From the NCBI RefSeq assembly GCF_021495345.1, contig NZ_CP099397.1:2480001-2544000 (forward strand): 64,000 nt of DNA. The letters run 5' to 3'. The number at the start of each line of letters is the position of its first letter. Position 1 is the first letter of the stretch. A program made the position numbers and the translations under genes. The notes beneath the pieces are model-generated. The model worked only from the letters and a program-made list of their open reading frames with translations, did no database searches and was not told the origin of the DNA. This document shows positions 42,411 through 51,469 of this stretch, piece by piece. This DNA is from Pseudomonas hydrolytica (GTDB taxonomy: Bacteria; Pseudomonadota; Gammaproteobacteria; Pseudomonadales; Pseudomonadaceae).

Positions 42411-43304
42411 TTAGCCTTTCAGAGCCAATATGCGACGCGCTCCATTCAGTACGAAGAGCCCTACGACAGTACCAATGACCAAGTCTGGGTAGGGAGAACC
42501 TGTCCATGCAACCAGTGCCGCTGCAGCGATCACACCGATATTTGCGAGCACATCGTTGGCTGAGAAGATCCAGCTCGCTTTCATGTGGGCACCACCTTCG
42601 CGGTGGCCATAGATCAGCAAGAGGCAGCTGACGTTTGCCGCCAGTGCAACTATGCCTACCCCCAACATCAGCATCGACTCAGGCTCGCTTCCGTAGAGGA
42701 TGCGCCGAACCACTTCCCCTAGTACGCCCAGAGCCAATACGATTTGAAGGAAGCCTGCCAGATGAGCTGCACGTACTTGCAGCTGTACGCTACGACCGAC
42801 CGCGTAGAGAGCCAGTCCGTACACGGCTGCATCAGCAAACATGTCCAGAGAGTCGGCAACCAAACCAGCCGACTGAGCGATTAACCCAGCGGTCATCTCG
42901 GTGACAAACATCGCACCATTGATGCCGAGCAGGATTTTCAGCGTACTGGCCTCTTTCGTGGCAGTTAGCTCTTCACTGGCACTGTTGGCCGCGACAGACT
43001 CCCGGCTAGCCGGTTGAATGTCTAGCAGCATTGCTCCCAGACCTAGCGACTCCAGCTTGCTGGCAAGCTGCTCAACCGAACCGTCATGAAACGCGCGGAC
43101 CTGCCTGTTGGCCAGATCGAAGGACAACGAATGAAGCTCAGGCAAGCCATTCAGTGCTAACCGAATCATCCGCTCTTCGGAAGGGCAATCCATCTTGGGC
43201 ACGGAAAAAGTGCTGATCCAGCTTCCTTCAGCCACAGACATTGTTGCGGTTTCAGGGGGGGGCGAAGCAGAACCGCAGCCACAGGACTTCTCACAAGTGC
43301 TCAT
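42411..43304 (-). CDS. CDF-family cation transporter with N-terminal HMA-like domain
   Basis: A 297-residue protein. An N-terminal Cys-rich stretch (CEKSCGCGS) and heavy-metal-associated-like domain (FSVPKMDCPSEERMIRLAL) come before a six-helix CDF domain with AQSAGLVADSLDMFADA, carrying the metal-site Asp residues. It probably exports Zn(II), Cd(II), Co(II) or Pb(II). Start 43304 is preferred for spacing; 43313 is possible. It is the first gene of the operon behind a CadR/PbrR-like operator. Specificity cannot be read from sequence. Confidence 0.88.
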   Translation of the reverse strand: MSTCEKSCGCGSASPPPETATMSVAEGSWISTFSVPKMDCPSEERMIRLALNGLPELHSLSFDLANRQVRAFHDGSVEQLASKLESLGLGAMLLDIQPASRESVAANSASEELTATKEASTLKILLGINGAMFVTEMTAGLIAQSAGLVADSLDMFADAAVYGLALYAVGRSVQLQVRAAHLAGFLQIVLALGVLGEVVRRILYGSEPESMLMLGVGIVALAANVSCLLLIYGHREGGAHMKASWIFSANDVLANIGVIAAAALVAWTGSPYPDLVIGTVVGLFVLNGARRILALKG

Positions 43305-43345
43305 GACCCGCATTTCCTATTGAATTTGAACCTGCCGAATTAAAA

Positions 43346-43369
43346 ACCCTGTAGCAGCTACAGGGTCAA
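43346..43369 (-). promoter_or_regulatory. MerR-type (CadR/PbrR-like) operator-promoter
   Basis: Inverted repeat ACCCTGTAGC/GCTACAGGGT (43346-43366, 1-base centre), with -35 TTGACC on the minus strand and a -10-like TTTAAT after a long 19-20-base spacer, the layout MerR-family regulators need. It drives the CDF operon. No MerR-family gene is adjacent. Confidence 0.8.
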
Positions 43370-43664
43370 GGGTGGATATACCCAGCACGCTGAGGCTTCT
43401 CCAATTCACCCTACTCATTTTTTGTTGGTAGCATCTCTTGGTGGTGCTCCAAAGAAGCTTCAGCATCCATGCAGAGCAGGTCATGCTCATGCTAGACACC
43501 GATGCAAATACTCAATCAGATAAATCTGGCAATGCAGATACCCCGCGAAATCATCTGAATCGATAATCTTTGCCGCCATGCGCCACGCCTCGCGAATGAG
43601 CACCAGGTAGCCCAGCATGTGATGGCCAGACTTCGGTATAAGCCTCGATGATTGATGGCTCTTA

Positions 43665-43850
43665 GCGCTACTGGAGCAGGGGCGCCATTCGAGCATTGGA
43701 TTGGATTGGCGAGGCAAGCGCGGGGGATGCCGTTACGAAACTTCATAAGCTATTACCCGAGAGCGAATGGGGGCTCTAGTGTCAGCTCACCGCTCGTTGC
43801 CTATCTGGATGGCGAATGCAATCTGCGCTTAGTCGAACTGCACCTGCACC
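43665..43850 (+). pseudogene. Decayed 3' end of AbiEi-like (DUF6088) gene
   Basis: The DNA resembles the last part of the gene at 32725-33330: GCGCTACTGGAGCAGG, GAAACTTCATAAGC, CCGAGAGCGAATGG and GCAATCTGCGCTTAGTCGAA match GCGACGCTGGCTGGGG, GAAACTTCACGCCT, CCGATAGCGAATGG and GCAATCTGCGCTCAGTCGAA there, with indels breaking the frame. It sits directly before the end of copS. It is the mate of the kinase remnant at 33591, showing that the same gene junction exists twice. Confidence 0.7.
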
Positions 43851-43867
43851 CACTCGGTCAAGTTGGG

Positions 43868-45283
43868 CTAGCGGTTGGCAGTAGCCGACTTACCGCCAGG
43901 CCGACAACATTGGTGATGGGGGAATTCGATGTGAAAGCCCGTGACACCCGCCGCTGAAGTACACCAGATGCGGCCTTTGTGAGCCTCAATGATGGAGCGG
44001 GTGATGGCAAGACCGAGCCCGGCGTTGCTCGGGCTGCCCTCCCGCCGAGCGGGGTCAACCCGGTAAAAGCGGTCGAAGAGTTTCTCTAGATGCTCCGAGC
44101 TGATTGTGTTACCTGGGTTCTCGATGCTGAAGATAGTTGAGTCCGCTGTCTGGCGGATCAGAACCGAAATTGTCTTTCCCGCCGGCGTGTAACGCAGCGC
44201 ATTGGACAGCAAGTTGGACAGCGCTCGATCAAGCATCAGCCGATCTCCTAGCACTTGGCCTTTCCCTGTGAGCGATAGTTCAATGTCGCGCTCTTCTGCC
44301 AGGAGGTGGTAGTAGTCGAACAGTTTGAAGACTACGTCGGCCAGTTCGATCCTGGCCTGCTCTGGGATGATCAGGCCATTATCAGCCTTGGCCAAGAACA
44401 GCATGTCATCGATCATGCGAGACATGCGCTTCAAGTCCTCCAGGTTCGAGTACAGATTCTCTTCATAGGCATTGATATCGCGTTTCTTGCTCAGCACGAC
44501 CTCGGTGTGGGTCATCAGGTTGCTAACGGGCGTGCGTAGCTCGTGGGCAATGTCGGCCGAAAAATTGGAGAGCCTAACGAAGGCATCCTCTAGCCGAGCC
44601 AACATCGCATTGAAGGATAGAACCAGTTGCTGAAGTTCCCGCGGCACTGGTTCTAGAGGGATTCGTTCCTGTAACGAGCGAGCGGACATCCCGGAGGCTA
44701 CATCAGTGACTTGCCGCAGGGGCCTAAGACCACTGCGAGCAACCACCCAGCCAAGCGCCGCACTGACCAAGGCACTGATGACCAATCCAATCCAGAACCA
44801 TCGCTGCAGCGTGTCGAAAAAGTGCGTGTGATTGGTGACATCGAGAATCAGCAGAGCTGTAAGCGGTTCGGGTTGGTCAGTCACAGAGATTTGAGCCGTC
44901 ATGCCCCGGTACATGTGCTCGTCTTTCTGCCACTCCCACATGCTCTGCTCATCGGCACGCCTGAAGCGTTCCGGCACTTCGACTGCTCTGGGGTCGGAAA
45001 AGAGCACTGCGCCGTCGCTGGCCAGGATGGTTGCGGCCAGATCCTGATGCGCCCCCAGTAAGGCTCGCAACTGCGGTAACTCCTCGGAGAGGCTAGCTCC
45101 GCTGCGAGCGTTGTTGAGAATGTGTTTGGCTGATTCGAGTTTTTCCACCAGGGCCTGCCGGTCCAGCATCTTGAAGTGGTGCTGGCTGAGCATGTTGAAG
45201 CTCAGCCCCGCTACTGTCAGGACTGCAATCACCGCGGACATGAACATCAAGCTCATCCGAGCGGTCAGCGAGAGGTGCTTCAT
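43868..45283 (-). CDS. copS: CopS-type heavy-metal sensor histidine kinase
   Basis: A 471-residue inner-membrane kinase: two membrane helices (about 10-32 and 162-184), a periplasmic sensor domain with His/Met residues (HMYRGMTAQ), HAMP, then phosphoacceptor His247 in FSADIAHELRTP and an ATPase domain ending LGLAITRSIIEAH. It senses periplasmic copper and phosphorylates CopR. ATG 45283 with GGAG 5 bases upstream is preferred over a GTG overlapping copR. It is 2 bases after copR. Confidence 0.93.
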   Translation of the reverse strand: MKHLSLTARMSLMFMSAVIAVLTVAGLSFNMLSQHHFKMLDRQALVEKLESAKHILNNARSGASLSEELPQLRALLGAHQDLAATILASDGAVLFSDPRAVEVPERFRRADEQSMWEWQKDEHMYRGMTAQISVTDQPEPLTALLILDVTNHTHFFDTLQRWFWIGLVISALVSAALGWVVARSGLRPLRQVTDVASGMSARSLQERIPLEPVPRELQQLVLSFNAMLARLEDAFVRLSNFSADIAHELRTPVSNLMTHTEVVLSKKRDINAYEENLYSNLEDLKRMSRMIDDMLFLAKADNGLIIPEQARIELADVVFKLFDYYHLLAEERDIELSLTGKGQVLGDRLMLDRALSNLLSNALRYTPAGKTISVLIRQTADSTIFSIENPGNTISSEHLEKLFDRFYRVDPARREGSPSNAGLGLAITRSIIEAHKGRIWCTSAAGVTGFHIEFPHHQCCRPGGKSATANR

Positions 45284-45285
45284 AT

Positions 45286-45963
45286 TCACTCCGGCGCATC
45301 CATCATGTACCCCATGCCGCGGGCGGTATGGATCAGCTTGAGATCAAAATCGTCATCGATCTTGGCGCGCAGCCGACGTACAGCGACCTCAATGACGTTG
45401 GTGTCGCTGTCGAAGTTCATGTCCCACACCTGCGAAGCAATCAGCGATTTCGGGAGCACTTCGCCGCGCCGGCGCAGTAGCAGTTCCAGCAGTGAAAACT
45501 CCTTCGCCGTCAGGTCAATTCTCTTCCCACCCCGGACAGCGCGCCGTTTCATCAGATCGACTTCCAGATCGGCAATTTTCATGGTGGTTTGCGTGGGTGA
45601 GCCATTGCCTCGGCGCAGCAGCGTTCTGACCCTGGCCAGAAGCTCTGAGAAAGCAAATGGCTTGATCAGGTAGTCATCCGCGCCCAGTTCCAACCCTTTA
45701 ACGCGATCGTCCACACCATCGCGTGCGGTCAGGAACAGCACTGGGACGTCTTTTCCGGCGGCGCGCACCATGCGCAGCACTTCCCATCCGTCCAGCCCCG
45801 GCATCATCACATCCAGGATCAGCAGGTCATAGGGCTCGCTCAGCGCGTGCTGCAGGGCATCCGTACCTGTCATAACCCGGTCGACATTGAATCCCGCTTC
45901 GGTGAGGCCTTGCTGCAGATATGCACCGGTTTTGGGTTCATCTTCAGCTACCAGTAGTTTCAT
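45286..45963 (-). CDS. copR: CopR-type response regulator
   Basis: A 225-residue OmpR/PhoB-family regulator: receiver domain with the phosphoacceptor Asp in [13 protein letters not shown], and a C-terminal winged helix ([42 protein letters not shown]). It activates copper genes from CopR boxes; several candidates lie in this window, one of them in the gap just upstream of this gene (46028). GGAG lies before the ATG at 45963. Confidence 0.95.
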   Translation of the reverse strand: MKLLVAEDEPKTGAYLQQGLTEAGFNVDRVMTGTDALQHALSEPYDLLILDVMMPGLDGWEVLRMVRAAGKDVPVLFLTARDGVDDRVKGLELGADDYLIKPFAFSELLARVRTLLRRGNGSPTQTTMKIADLEVDLMKRRAVRGGKRIDLTAKEFSLLELLLRRRGEVLPKSLIASQVWDMNFDSDTNVIEVAVRRLRAKIDDDFDLKLIHTARGMGYMMDAPE

Positions 45964-46027
45964 GCGAGCAGACTCCAAAAAACGGGTGGTCTGAGTTTGC
46001 AGGCAAACAGCGGCACCAACCAGAAGC

Positions 46028-46041
46028 TTACGAAAATGTAA
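46028..46041. promoter_or_regulatory. CopR-box-like motif, copR / ptrA-like intergenic
   Basis: TTACGAAAATGTAA, matching the pattern T[T/G]AC....TGTA[A/G]. It lies between divergent copR and the 46171 gene. A second element CAGGTCGCTGACAGGG follows 23 bases after its start, at the same distance as at 54151. Confidence 0.75.
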
Positions 46042-46170
46042 TTCTGGTTTCAGGTCGCTGACAGGGTGGCTTGTCTAGGGTGCAAGCATGAGCACTGGGT
46101 TGTGCTTTCGGCCCTCGACAGACCAAAAGCAGAGGTGCCGGCCATAGTTTTCACTGATGGAGACTGCCCC

Positions 46171-46530
46171 ATGAAATCGCTGAAACCTTTGCTTCTGGTT
46201 GGTTCGCTACTGCTGTCTTCTATGGCTTGGGCCGAAGGGGGCAGCGATCGAGTATTCGAACGCATCCAGCAGATGCGCGACAAAGCAGAAGCCGTGCTGA
46301 TCCAGGCGGAGAAGGCCCCGGTCGGCGAGCGGCATGTGCACATGAAGGAGCATATGAACATGCTCGAAGACATCATGAGCCAACTGCACAACGAACATCC
46401 CGCGCCAGACATGTCTGCCGAAGAGCATCTGGCCTGGATGGAAAAGCATGACAAGCTTGTAGACGACGTGCTGGGTCAAATGATTCGAGAGCACAAGCTG
46501 ATGATGGCCGACAAGGAATGCCATCAGTAA
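46171..46530 (+). CDS. PtrA-N-like periplasmic copper-island protein (119 aa)
   Basis: Secreted protein with a Sec signal (MKSLKPLLLVGSLLLSSMAWA), then AEGGSDRVFERIQQMRD, the motif that opens PtrA-type coregulatory proteins. The rest is His/Met-rich helical (MKEHMNMLEDIMSQLHNEHP, HDKLVDD). It probably binds copper in the periplasm and is driven by the CopR box upstream. Start 46171 is chosen because the signal peptide begins there; upstream codons in the frame have no site. It shares its N-terminal motif with the genes at 54270 and 60227. Confidence 0.8.
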   Translation: MKSLKPLLLVGSLLLSSMAWAEGGSDRVFERIQQMRDKAEAVLIQAEKAPVGERHVHMKEHMNMLEDIMSQLHNEHPAPDMSAEEHLAWMEKHDKLVDDVLGQMIREHKLMMADKECHQ

Positions 46531-46578
46531 AGATTTCCCCCATCTTCCAGGCCTTTCGTGATTGCTCCTTTGGCCTAG

Positions 46579-46605
46579 CGGCGCCTCTAAGGCGCCGTGC
46601 TTTTT
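46579..46605 (+). terminator. Rho-independent terminator
   Basis: A 7-bp stem CGGCGCC / GGCGCCG with a TCTAA loop, then TGC and TTTTT. It ends the 46171 gene, so copI has its own promoter and CopR-like box downstream. Confidence 0.85.
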
Positions 46606-46611
46606 CCCAGC

Positions 46612-46625
46612 TGACGCAATTGTAG
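46612..46625 (+). promoter_or_regulatory. CopR-box-like motif before copI (first copy)
   Basis: TGACGCAATTGTAG, 72 bases before the first copI ATG; it fits T[T/G]AC....TGTA[A/G]. Confidence 0.6.
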
Positions 46626-46697
46626 TTTTGGGGTCAGCGGCCTGGCAGCAAGTGGGGAATAACATGAGATTTCCAGCGTCCATCACGAGGTCTCACC

Positions 46698-47255
46698 ATG
46701 AAACGCATACCCCTTAAGCTGCTGATCAGCACTTTGTTTATCAGCACCACTTTTCCGGCATTTGCCGAGACCGGCGGCAGTAGCAATGGCATTGGGCAGC
46801 AGACCCAGGCGACGCCAGCAACTCGTACCATCTTCGTGAAGATGGACGACATCAGCTACAGCCAGAAAACGATCGATGTGAAACCGGGTGAAACCGTGCG
46901 CTTCATTTTGAAGAACGAGGGCGCGTTGATGCACGAGTTCAACATCGGGCAAGCCGCTTCCCAGCTGGAACACCAGCGCAAGATGGCGTCCTTGTTCAAG
47001 GACGGCACATTGACACCGACCGGCATGGCCGAACGCATTGTCTGGCATGAGCGTTATGGCACGGGAGACTCCAACCCTCCAGGCTATCCGGAAGTCATCA
47101 AAGCCAAGCATGACGATCCGAATGCTGTTTTCGTCGAGCCCGGCACAACTAAAGAGTTCGTGTGGACCTTCCCTCAGGCGGGTAGTTTGAGCTTCGCCTG
47201 TACATTGCCTGGGCATTACCAGGCGGGAATGGTCGGTGAGTTTGCTCTGCGTTAG
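46698..47255 (+). CDS. copI: CopI-type periplasmic cupredoxin, copy 1
   Basis: A 185-residue secreted cupredoxin with signal MKRIPLKLLISTLFISTTFPAFA, then a beta-sandwich with copper ligands: His in ALMHEFN, and Cys-x4-His-x4-Met in CTLPGHYQAGM. This is the copper-resistant cuproprotein CopI family found in Pseudomonas and Vibrio copper islands, which binds copper in the periplasm. A CopR-like box lies upstream, and GAGG lies before the ATG. It is followed by a second, related copI gene. Confidence 0.88.
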   Translation: MKRIPLKLLISTLFISTTFPAFAETGGSSNGIGQQTQATPATRTIFVKMDDISYSQKTIDVKPGETVRFILKNEGALMHEFNIGQAASQLEHQRKMASLFKDGTLTPTGMAERIVWHERYGTGDSNPPGYPEVIKAKHDDPNAVFVEPGTTKEFVWTFPQAGSLSFACTLPGHYQAGMVGEFALR

Positions 47256-47311
47256 CCCAGCACCGGTGCTACCCGTCGGCCGCGGGCTGGTTAGCACCGA
47301 TCTGACAAACC

Positions 47312-47325
47312 TTACTGCAATGTAG
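47312..47325 (+). promoter_or_regulatory. CopR-box-like motif before copI (second copy)
   Basis: TTACTGCAATGTAG, 77 bases before the second copI start. The site is a weaker match than the one at 54489. Confidence 0.55.
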
Positions 47326-47402
47326 TTTGCGCGTCAGCCTGCCGGCAGCGGCACTCAATCAGCATAGGGGCGCATATCTCCTAACTACCCCATAGGCACA
47401 CC

Positions 47403-47936
47403 ATGAAACTCATATCCCTTTCTTTGATCACCACCGTGGGTTTGCTGCTCGGCGCAGCCAACGCGATGGCCAGCCCGGGCCACAATAAAGACAGCATCGG
47501 GCAACTGGGAGACAGTCAGGCTGTAGATCGCACCATCGAAGTACGGATGGGGGACATCTTCTTCGAACCTAAAGCTATGGAGATCAAAGCAGGCGAGACG
47601 GTTCGCTTCGTACTGAAAAATGACGGTGCACTGCTACACGAATTCAATCTTGGAAAAGCGGCATCCCATGCCGCACATCAGAAAGAGATGGCTGCGATGT
47701 TTCAGAACGGCACGCTGTCCCCAACGGGGGCGCATGACATGAGCAATATGGGCCATGCCATGGGCGGCATGAAGATGGTTGGTATGGAACACGATGACCC
47801 CAACAGTGTTCTTGTCGGACCTGGAGCACGCGAAGAGTTGATCTGGACCTTCTCCGCCGCCACCGAACTGGAGTTCGCCTGCAATATTCCAGGACATTAT
47901 CAGTCGGGAATGGTCGGTAAGGTGATCGTACGCTGA
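47403..47936 (+). CDS. copI: CopI-type periplasmic cupredoxin, copy 2
   Basis: A 177-residue paralogue of the upstream CopI. Signal MKLISLSLITTVGLLLGAANAMA is followed by the same ligands: His in LLHEFN and Cys-x4-His-x4-Met in CNIPGHYQSGM. It differs by a Met/His-rich insert (HDMSNMGHAMGGMKMVGMEHD) that could carry extra copper sites. Tandem duplication with divergence is clear. It has its own upstream CopR-like box. Confidence 0.88.
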   Translation: MKLISLSLITTVGLLLGAANAMASPGHNKDSIGQLGDSQAVDRTIEVRMGDIFFEPKAMEIKAGETVRFVLKNDGALLHEFNLGKAASHAAHQKEMAAMFQNGTLSPTGAHDMSNMGHAMGGMKMVGMEHDDPNSVLVGPGAREELIWTFSAATELEFACNIPGHYQSGMVGKVIVR

Positions 47937-48015
47937 CGTCTATTGATACTCGTCAACTCCGCCCAGTCTGGGACACCTATGCTGATCCAGCTGCCATTGA
48001 AACGAGGCTATTGTC

Positions 48016-48264
48016 ATGGACCATACCCATCACACCAGTACCACTGAACCGCCTTTTTGGAAGAGCAAGATTGGCATTGCGCTGATCATGCTGGCCGTAA
48101 TCGGCATCTTCTATGTGGCACGCGAGCATTACGGTCACATCTCACAGGCCCTGCCATACCTCATCTTGCTGCTATGCCCGCTTATGCACCTGTTTGGCCA
48201 CAATCATGGCGGGCACTCCCACGCTAGCGGTGCCACGGTTTCTAAGGACGAAGATAGGAAATAA
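48016..48264 (+). CDS. DUF2933 small membrane protein
   Basis: An 82-residue protein with a His-rich N-terminus ([12 protein letters not shown]), two helices ([15 protein letters not shown] and [16 protein letters not shown]) and a His/Gly-rich tail ([10 protein letters not shown]). This is the DUF2933 pattern, found almost always beside copper P-type ATPases. Function unknown; a role in passing copper to the ATPase encoded 5 bases later is inferred. Confidence 0.88.
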   Translation: MDHTHHTSTTEPPFWKSKIGIALIMLAVIGIFYVAREHYGHISQALPYLILLLCPLMHLFGHNHGGHSHASGATVSKDEDRK

Positions 48265-48269
48265 ATCAC

Positions 48270-50627
48270 ATGCGAAATTCCTCCTGCCACGATCACGGAC
48301 ATGGGCACAACTCGCACGGTCAACCGGAAAGTCAACGCGATCCTGTGTGTGGCATGGAGGTGAAATCTGATAGCCCATATCGCGAGAGCGTTGAAGGGAA
48401 GACCTACCGATTCTGCAGTGCCAAATGCCTGCAGAAGTTTCAAGTTGATCCCCACTTGTACATGGGCAACTCGTCTCATGAAGCACATCAGCATACGAGT
48501 CAGCCCCCGATATCGGCACCAGAAGGAGCCGCATACACCTGTCCGATGCATCCTGAGATTCGCCAACCGACTCCTGGCAACTGCCCGATCTGTGGCATGA
48601 CGCTGGAGCCTGTCATCCCGGAGCTGGAAGAGGAGGAAAACCCGGAGCTGAAGGACTTCGCTCGGCGATTCTGGTGGACCCTACCGCTGACCGTCATCGT
48701 GACCATGCTGGCGATGACCGGCCATTCCTTGCAACTGTTTCATGGCGCGACACAGAACTGGGTCGAGCTGGCTCTGGCGACGCCCGTGACGCTATGGGGT
48801 GGATGGGTGTTCTTCGCCCGCGGCATTGACTCCATCCGGCACCGCAGCCCCAACATGTGGACGCTGATCGGATTGGGAACTGCAGCTGCCTACCTCTACA
48901 GCGTGGCCGCTACCTTGGTTCCGCAGTGGTTTCCGGCGGACTTTGTCCAGGACGGACGTATCGGCGTCTATTTTGAAGCAGCCGCGGTGATTATCTCACT
49001 CACGCTGTTGGGCCAAATGCTCGAACTAAAGGCTCGCTCGCAGACGTCCGCAGCTATCAAATCGCTGCTGGGACTGGCACCAAAGACAGCGCGGCGCATC
49101 AGGCCCGATGGAGTAGAAGAGGACATTCCTCTAACTCATGTCCATCAGGGCGATCATCTGCGTGTCCGGCCAGGCGAGAAGGTTCCTGTAGATGGCACTG
49201 TGCTGGAGGGTGAGAGCGCAGTCGACGAATCGATGCTCACCGGCGAGCCAGTACCGGTTACCAAGCGGATAGGCGATGCCCTTATCGGTGCCACCCTGAA
49301 CACCCACGGCAGTCTAGTGATGAAGGCGCAGAAAGTCGGTGCCGAAACCATGCTGTCGCAGATCGTGCAGATGGTGGCCAAGGCCCAGCGCTCCAAGGCC
49401 CCCATGCAGCGTATGGCTGATGCGGTGGCAGGGTATTTCGTGGTTGGGGTGATCCTGATCGCGGTCCTTACGTTCTTCGGCTGGGGGCTATTCGGGCCGG
49501 AATCAGGCTGGGTATTTGGCCTGATCAATGCGGTGGCGGTGCTAATCATTGCGTGTCCCTGCGCTCTGGGTCTGGCAACCCCGATGTCCGTCATGGTTGC
49601 GACTGGCAAGGCCGCTAGCAGCGGTGTGTTGTTCCGCGATGCCAGCGCCATCGAAAATCTATGCAAGATCGACACGCTCATCGTCGACAAGACTGGAACC
49701 CTGACTGAGGGGCGTCCCGTATTCCATAATGCGGAAGGGACAGGCGGTTACGACTCCAATGAAGTGCTGCGCCTGGCTGCTAGTCTCGACCAGGGTAGTG
49801 AGCACCCGCTGGCTCATGCCATCGTCCATCATGCGCGCGGTCAGGGCATTGCACTGGTCAAACCGGACACTTTCGAATCTGGCTCGGGTATTGGTGTGCG
49901 CGGCCAGGTCGATGACCATCAGCTTCAGCTCGGCAACACCGCACTGATGGACGAGGCGGGCGTCGATATTACCCCGCTGCGCAATCGCGCCGAGCAACTG
50001 CGTCTGGAAGGCATCAGCATCATCTATTTGGCCGTTGATGGTCGCCTGGCGGGACTCCTGGCCGTTTCCGATCCGATCAAGCCTACTTCTCAACAGGCTG
50101 TCTCCAAGCTTCAAAGCGAAGACGTAAAGGTCATCATGGCCACTGGTGATGGCCTCACCACAGCAAGAGCCGTGGCGAAGCAGCTCGGAATCGAGGAAGT
50201 GCATGGTGAGGTCAAACCGCAGGATAAGGAGAAACTGGTCGCCGATTTGCAGGGCTATGGCCGTCGTGTCGCCATGGCGGGTGACGGCATCAACGATGCG
50301 CCCGCCCTGGCTAGGTCTGACGTAGGTATCGCCATGGGCACCGGTACCGATGTGGCGATGAACAGCGCCCAAGTGACGCTGGTCAAGGGAGATCTGATGG
50401 GCATTCTGCGAGCGCGCACCCTGTCAGTGGCAACCGTGAAAAACATGAGGCAGAACCTCGCCTTTGCGTTCCTCTACAACGCGATGGGAATCCCGCTAGC
50501 AGCGGGGCTGCTGTACCCGCTGACGGGGCATCTTCTGTCGCCTTTGATTGCTGCGCTGGCGATGAGTGTCAGTTCGGCGTCGGTGGTATTCAACGCTCTA
50601 CGACTGCGCCAGGCGCGCATTGAATAG
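48270..50627 (+). CDS. Copper-translocating P1B-type ATPase with YHS and heavy-metal-binding domains
   Basis: A 785-residue ATPase. N-terminal order: a His-rich stretch, a YHS-type domain ([17 protein letters not shown]), a heavy-metal-binding domain (YTCPMHPEI...CPICGM), then a CPC-type ion path (IIACPCALG), phosphorylation site DKTGT and hinge GDGINDAP. The layout matches the Cu exporters of SilP/CopB-like islands, pumping Cu(I) or Ag(I) to the periplasm. AGGAAAT precedes the ATG. It is preceded by the DUF2933 gene in the same unit. Confidence 0.93.
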   Translation: MRNSSCHDHGHGHNSHGQPESQRDPVCGMEVKSDSPYRESVEGKTYRFCSAKCLQKFQVDPHLYMGNSSHEAHQHTSQPPISAPEGAAYTCPMHPEIRQPTPGNCPICGMTLEPVIPELEEEENPELKDFARRFWWTLPLTVIVTMLAMTGHSLQLFHGATQNWVELALATPVTLWGGWVFFARGIDSIRHRSPNMWTLIGLGTAAAYLYSVAATLVPQWFPADFVQDGRIGVYFEAAAVIISLTLLGQMLELKARSQTSAAIKSLLGLAPKTARRIRPDGVEEDIPLTHVHQGDHLRVRPGEKVPVDGTVLEGESAVDESMLTGEPVPVTKRIGDALIGATLNTHGSLVMKAQKVGAETMLSQIVQMVAKAQRSKAPMQRMADAVAGYFVVGVILIAVLTFFGWGLFGPESGWVFGLINAVAVLIIACPCALGLATPMSVMVATGKAASSGVLFRDASAIENLCKIDTLIVDKTGTLTEGRPVFHNAEGTGGYDSNEVLRLAASLDQGSEHPLAHAIVHHARGQGIALVKPDTFESGSGIGVRGQVDDHQLQLGNTALMDEAGVDITPLRNRAEQLRLEGISIIYLAVDGRLAGLLAVSDPIKPTSQQAVSKLQSEDVKVIMATGDGLTTARAVAKQLGIEEVHGEVKPQDKEKLVADLQGYGRRVAMAGDGINDAPALARSDVGIAMGTGTDVAMNSAQVTLVKGDLMGILRARTLSVATVKNMRQNLAFAFLYNAMGIPLAAGLLYPLTGHLLSPLIAALAMSVSSASVVFNALRLRQARIE

Positions 50628-50767
50628 CCTGCTTACACCTTAATGACTGGCAGAGGCCATGCTCTTATTGCTCACGGTCGGCTAGCGAAGCCGGCCTGCT
50701 ATCAGCGGGTTGGACCGTAGGTGTCTCTGGATTATCCCACTTATGCGCCTAGGGCATGGGAAGAGCA

Positions 50768-50781
50768 TTACAGGATTGTAA
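50768..50781 (+). promoter_or_regulatory. CopR-box-like motif before four-helix copper protein
   Basis: TTACAGGATTGTAA in the gap 50628-50898, about 120 bases upstream of the ATG; a strong match to the island pattern. Confidence 0.7.
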
Positions 50782-50898
50782 TTAAATTGATCGAAACGCG
50801 TTCGACGGGAGCATGTCGTATTTTTTGTGCTTGCTGAAAGCCGATGAGGCAGGAGTTCTTCAGCTAGCTAGACGACATATAATTATCTGGAGAGCGCA

Positions 50899-51228
50899 AT
50901 GAAAAATTCAATGTTTGCTTCTTGTATTCAAGCCTGCTCGAACTGTGCCATGGTTTGCGAAACGTGTGCCTCTGCTTGTCTGCGTGAGGACGACTTAAAA
51001 ATGATGGCTCGATGCATCGAACTCGACCGCGACTGCGCGAACATATGCGCACTGGCTGCTACCTTGATGAGCCGTGAGAGTGAGTACGCTAAAGAGTTCT
51101 GTGCTTTTTGTGCAAAGATCTGCCGCGCATGCGGGGAAGAGTGCGCAAAACATCAAGCGGATCATTGCCAAAAGTGCAGCAAAGCATGCGTAGAATGCGC
51201 GGAGAAATGTGAGCAAATGGCAGCATAA
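50899..51228 (+). CDS. Four-helix-bundle copper-binding protein (Csp/DUF326), paralogue
   Basis: A 109-residue Cys-rich protein (CIQACSNCAMVCETCASAC, CAFCAKICRACGEEC, CQKCSKACVECAEKC) similar to the gene at 1968-2294, with the same C-x2-C / C-x3-C ladder that binds many Cu(I) in a cytosolic bundle. No signal peptide. TGGAGAG precedes the ATG, and a CopR-like box is upstream, so unlike the other copy it looks copper-induced. Ends at a strong terminator. Confidence 0.88.
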   Translation: MKNSMFASCIQACSNCAMVCETCASACLREDDLKMMARCIELDRDCANICALAATLMSRESEYAKEFCAFCAKICRACGEECAKHQADHCQKCSKACVECAEKCEQMAA

Positions 51229-51240
51229 CATTAATAATAT

Positions 51241-51278
51241 ACTGCTCTGGCATAGGCACGGATTTATGCCAGAGCAGT
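51241..51278 (+). terminator. Terminator after four-helix copper protein
   Basis: A 14-bp perfect stem ACTGCTCTGGCATA / TATGCCAGAGCAGT with a 10-base loop, followed by TTAAAAT. Confidence 0.85.
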
Positions 51279-51396
51279 TTAAAATCATCCAATGCTTAAT
51301 GTTTGGCGCACAACACTTATTGGAAGTGCGTACCATTGAAACCTTTAACGTAAAATTTTTGATAATGACAAAGCTCTACCGGCAAACGGTAATAAC

Positions 51397-51420
51397 TTGA
51401 CCTTACCAATGCGGGAAGGT
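51397..51420 (+). promoter_or_regulatory. CueR-type operator-promoter before copZ
   Basis: -35 TTGACC overlaps a near-perfect inverted repeat ACCTTACC/GGGAAGGT (51400-51420, one mismatch) and is followed after 19 bases by a -10-like GATGCT. This is the CueR/HmrR operator layout for Cu(I)-activated promoters. No cueR gene is present in the window, so control would come from a regulator elsewhere. Confidence 0.8.
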
Positions 51421-51469
51421 TGATGCTTGTCGTAGGGCCATCCTGGTCGTTCAATCAGAGAGGTGAGAC

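Larger units (their letters stand above)
43305..43867. other. Intergenic junction region with operator and gene remnant
   Basis: About 560 bases between the CDF gene and copS. It holds the MerR-type operator, a stretch without intact genes (a broken minus-strand frame at 43487-43717 has no recognised family), and the decayed end of an AbiEi-like gene (separate entry). It appears to be a recombination junction. Confidence 0.65.
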
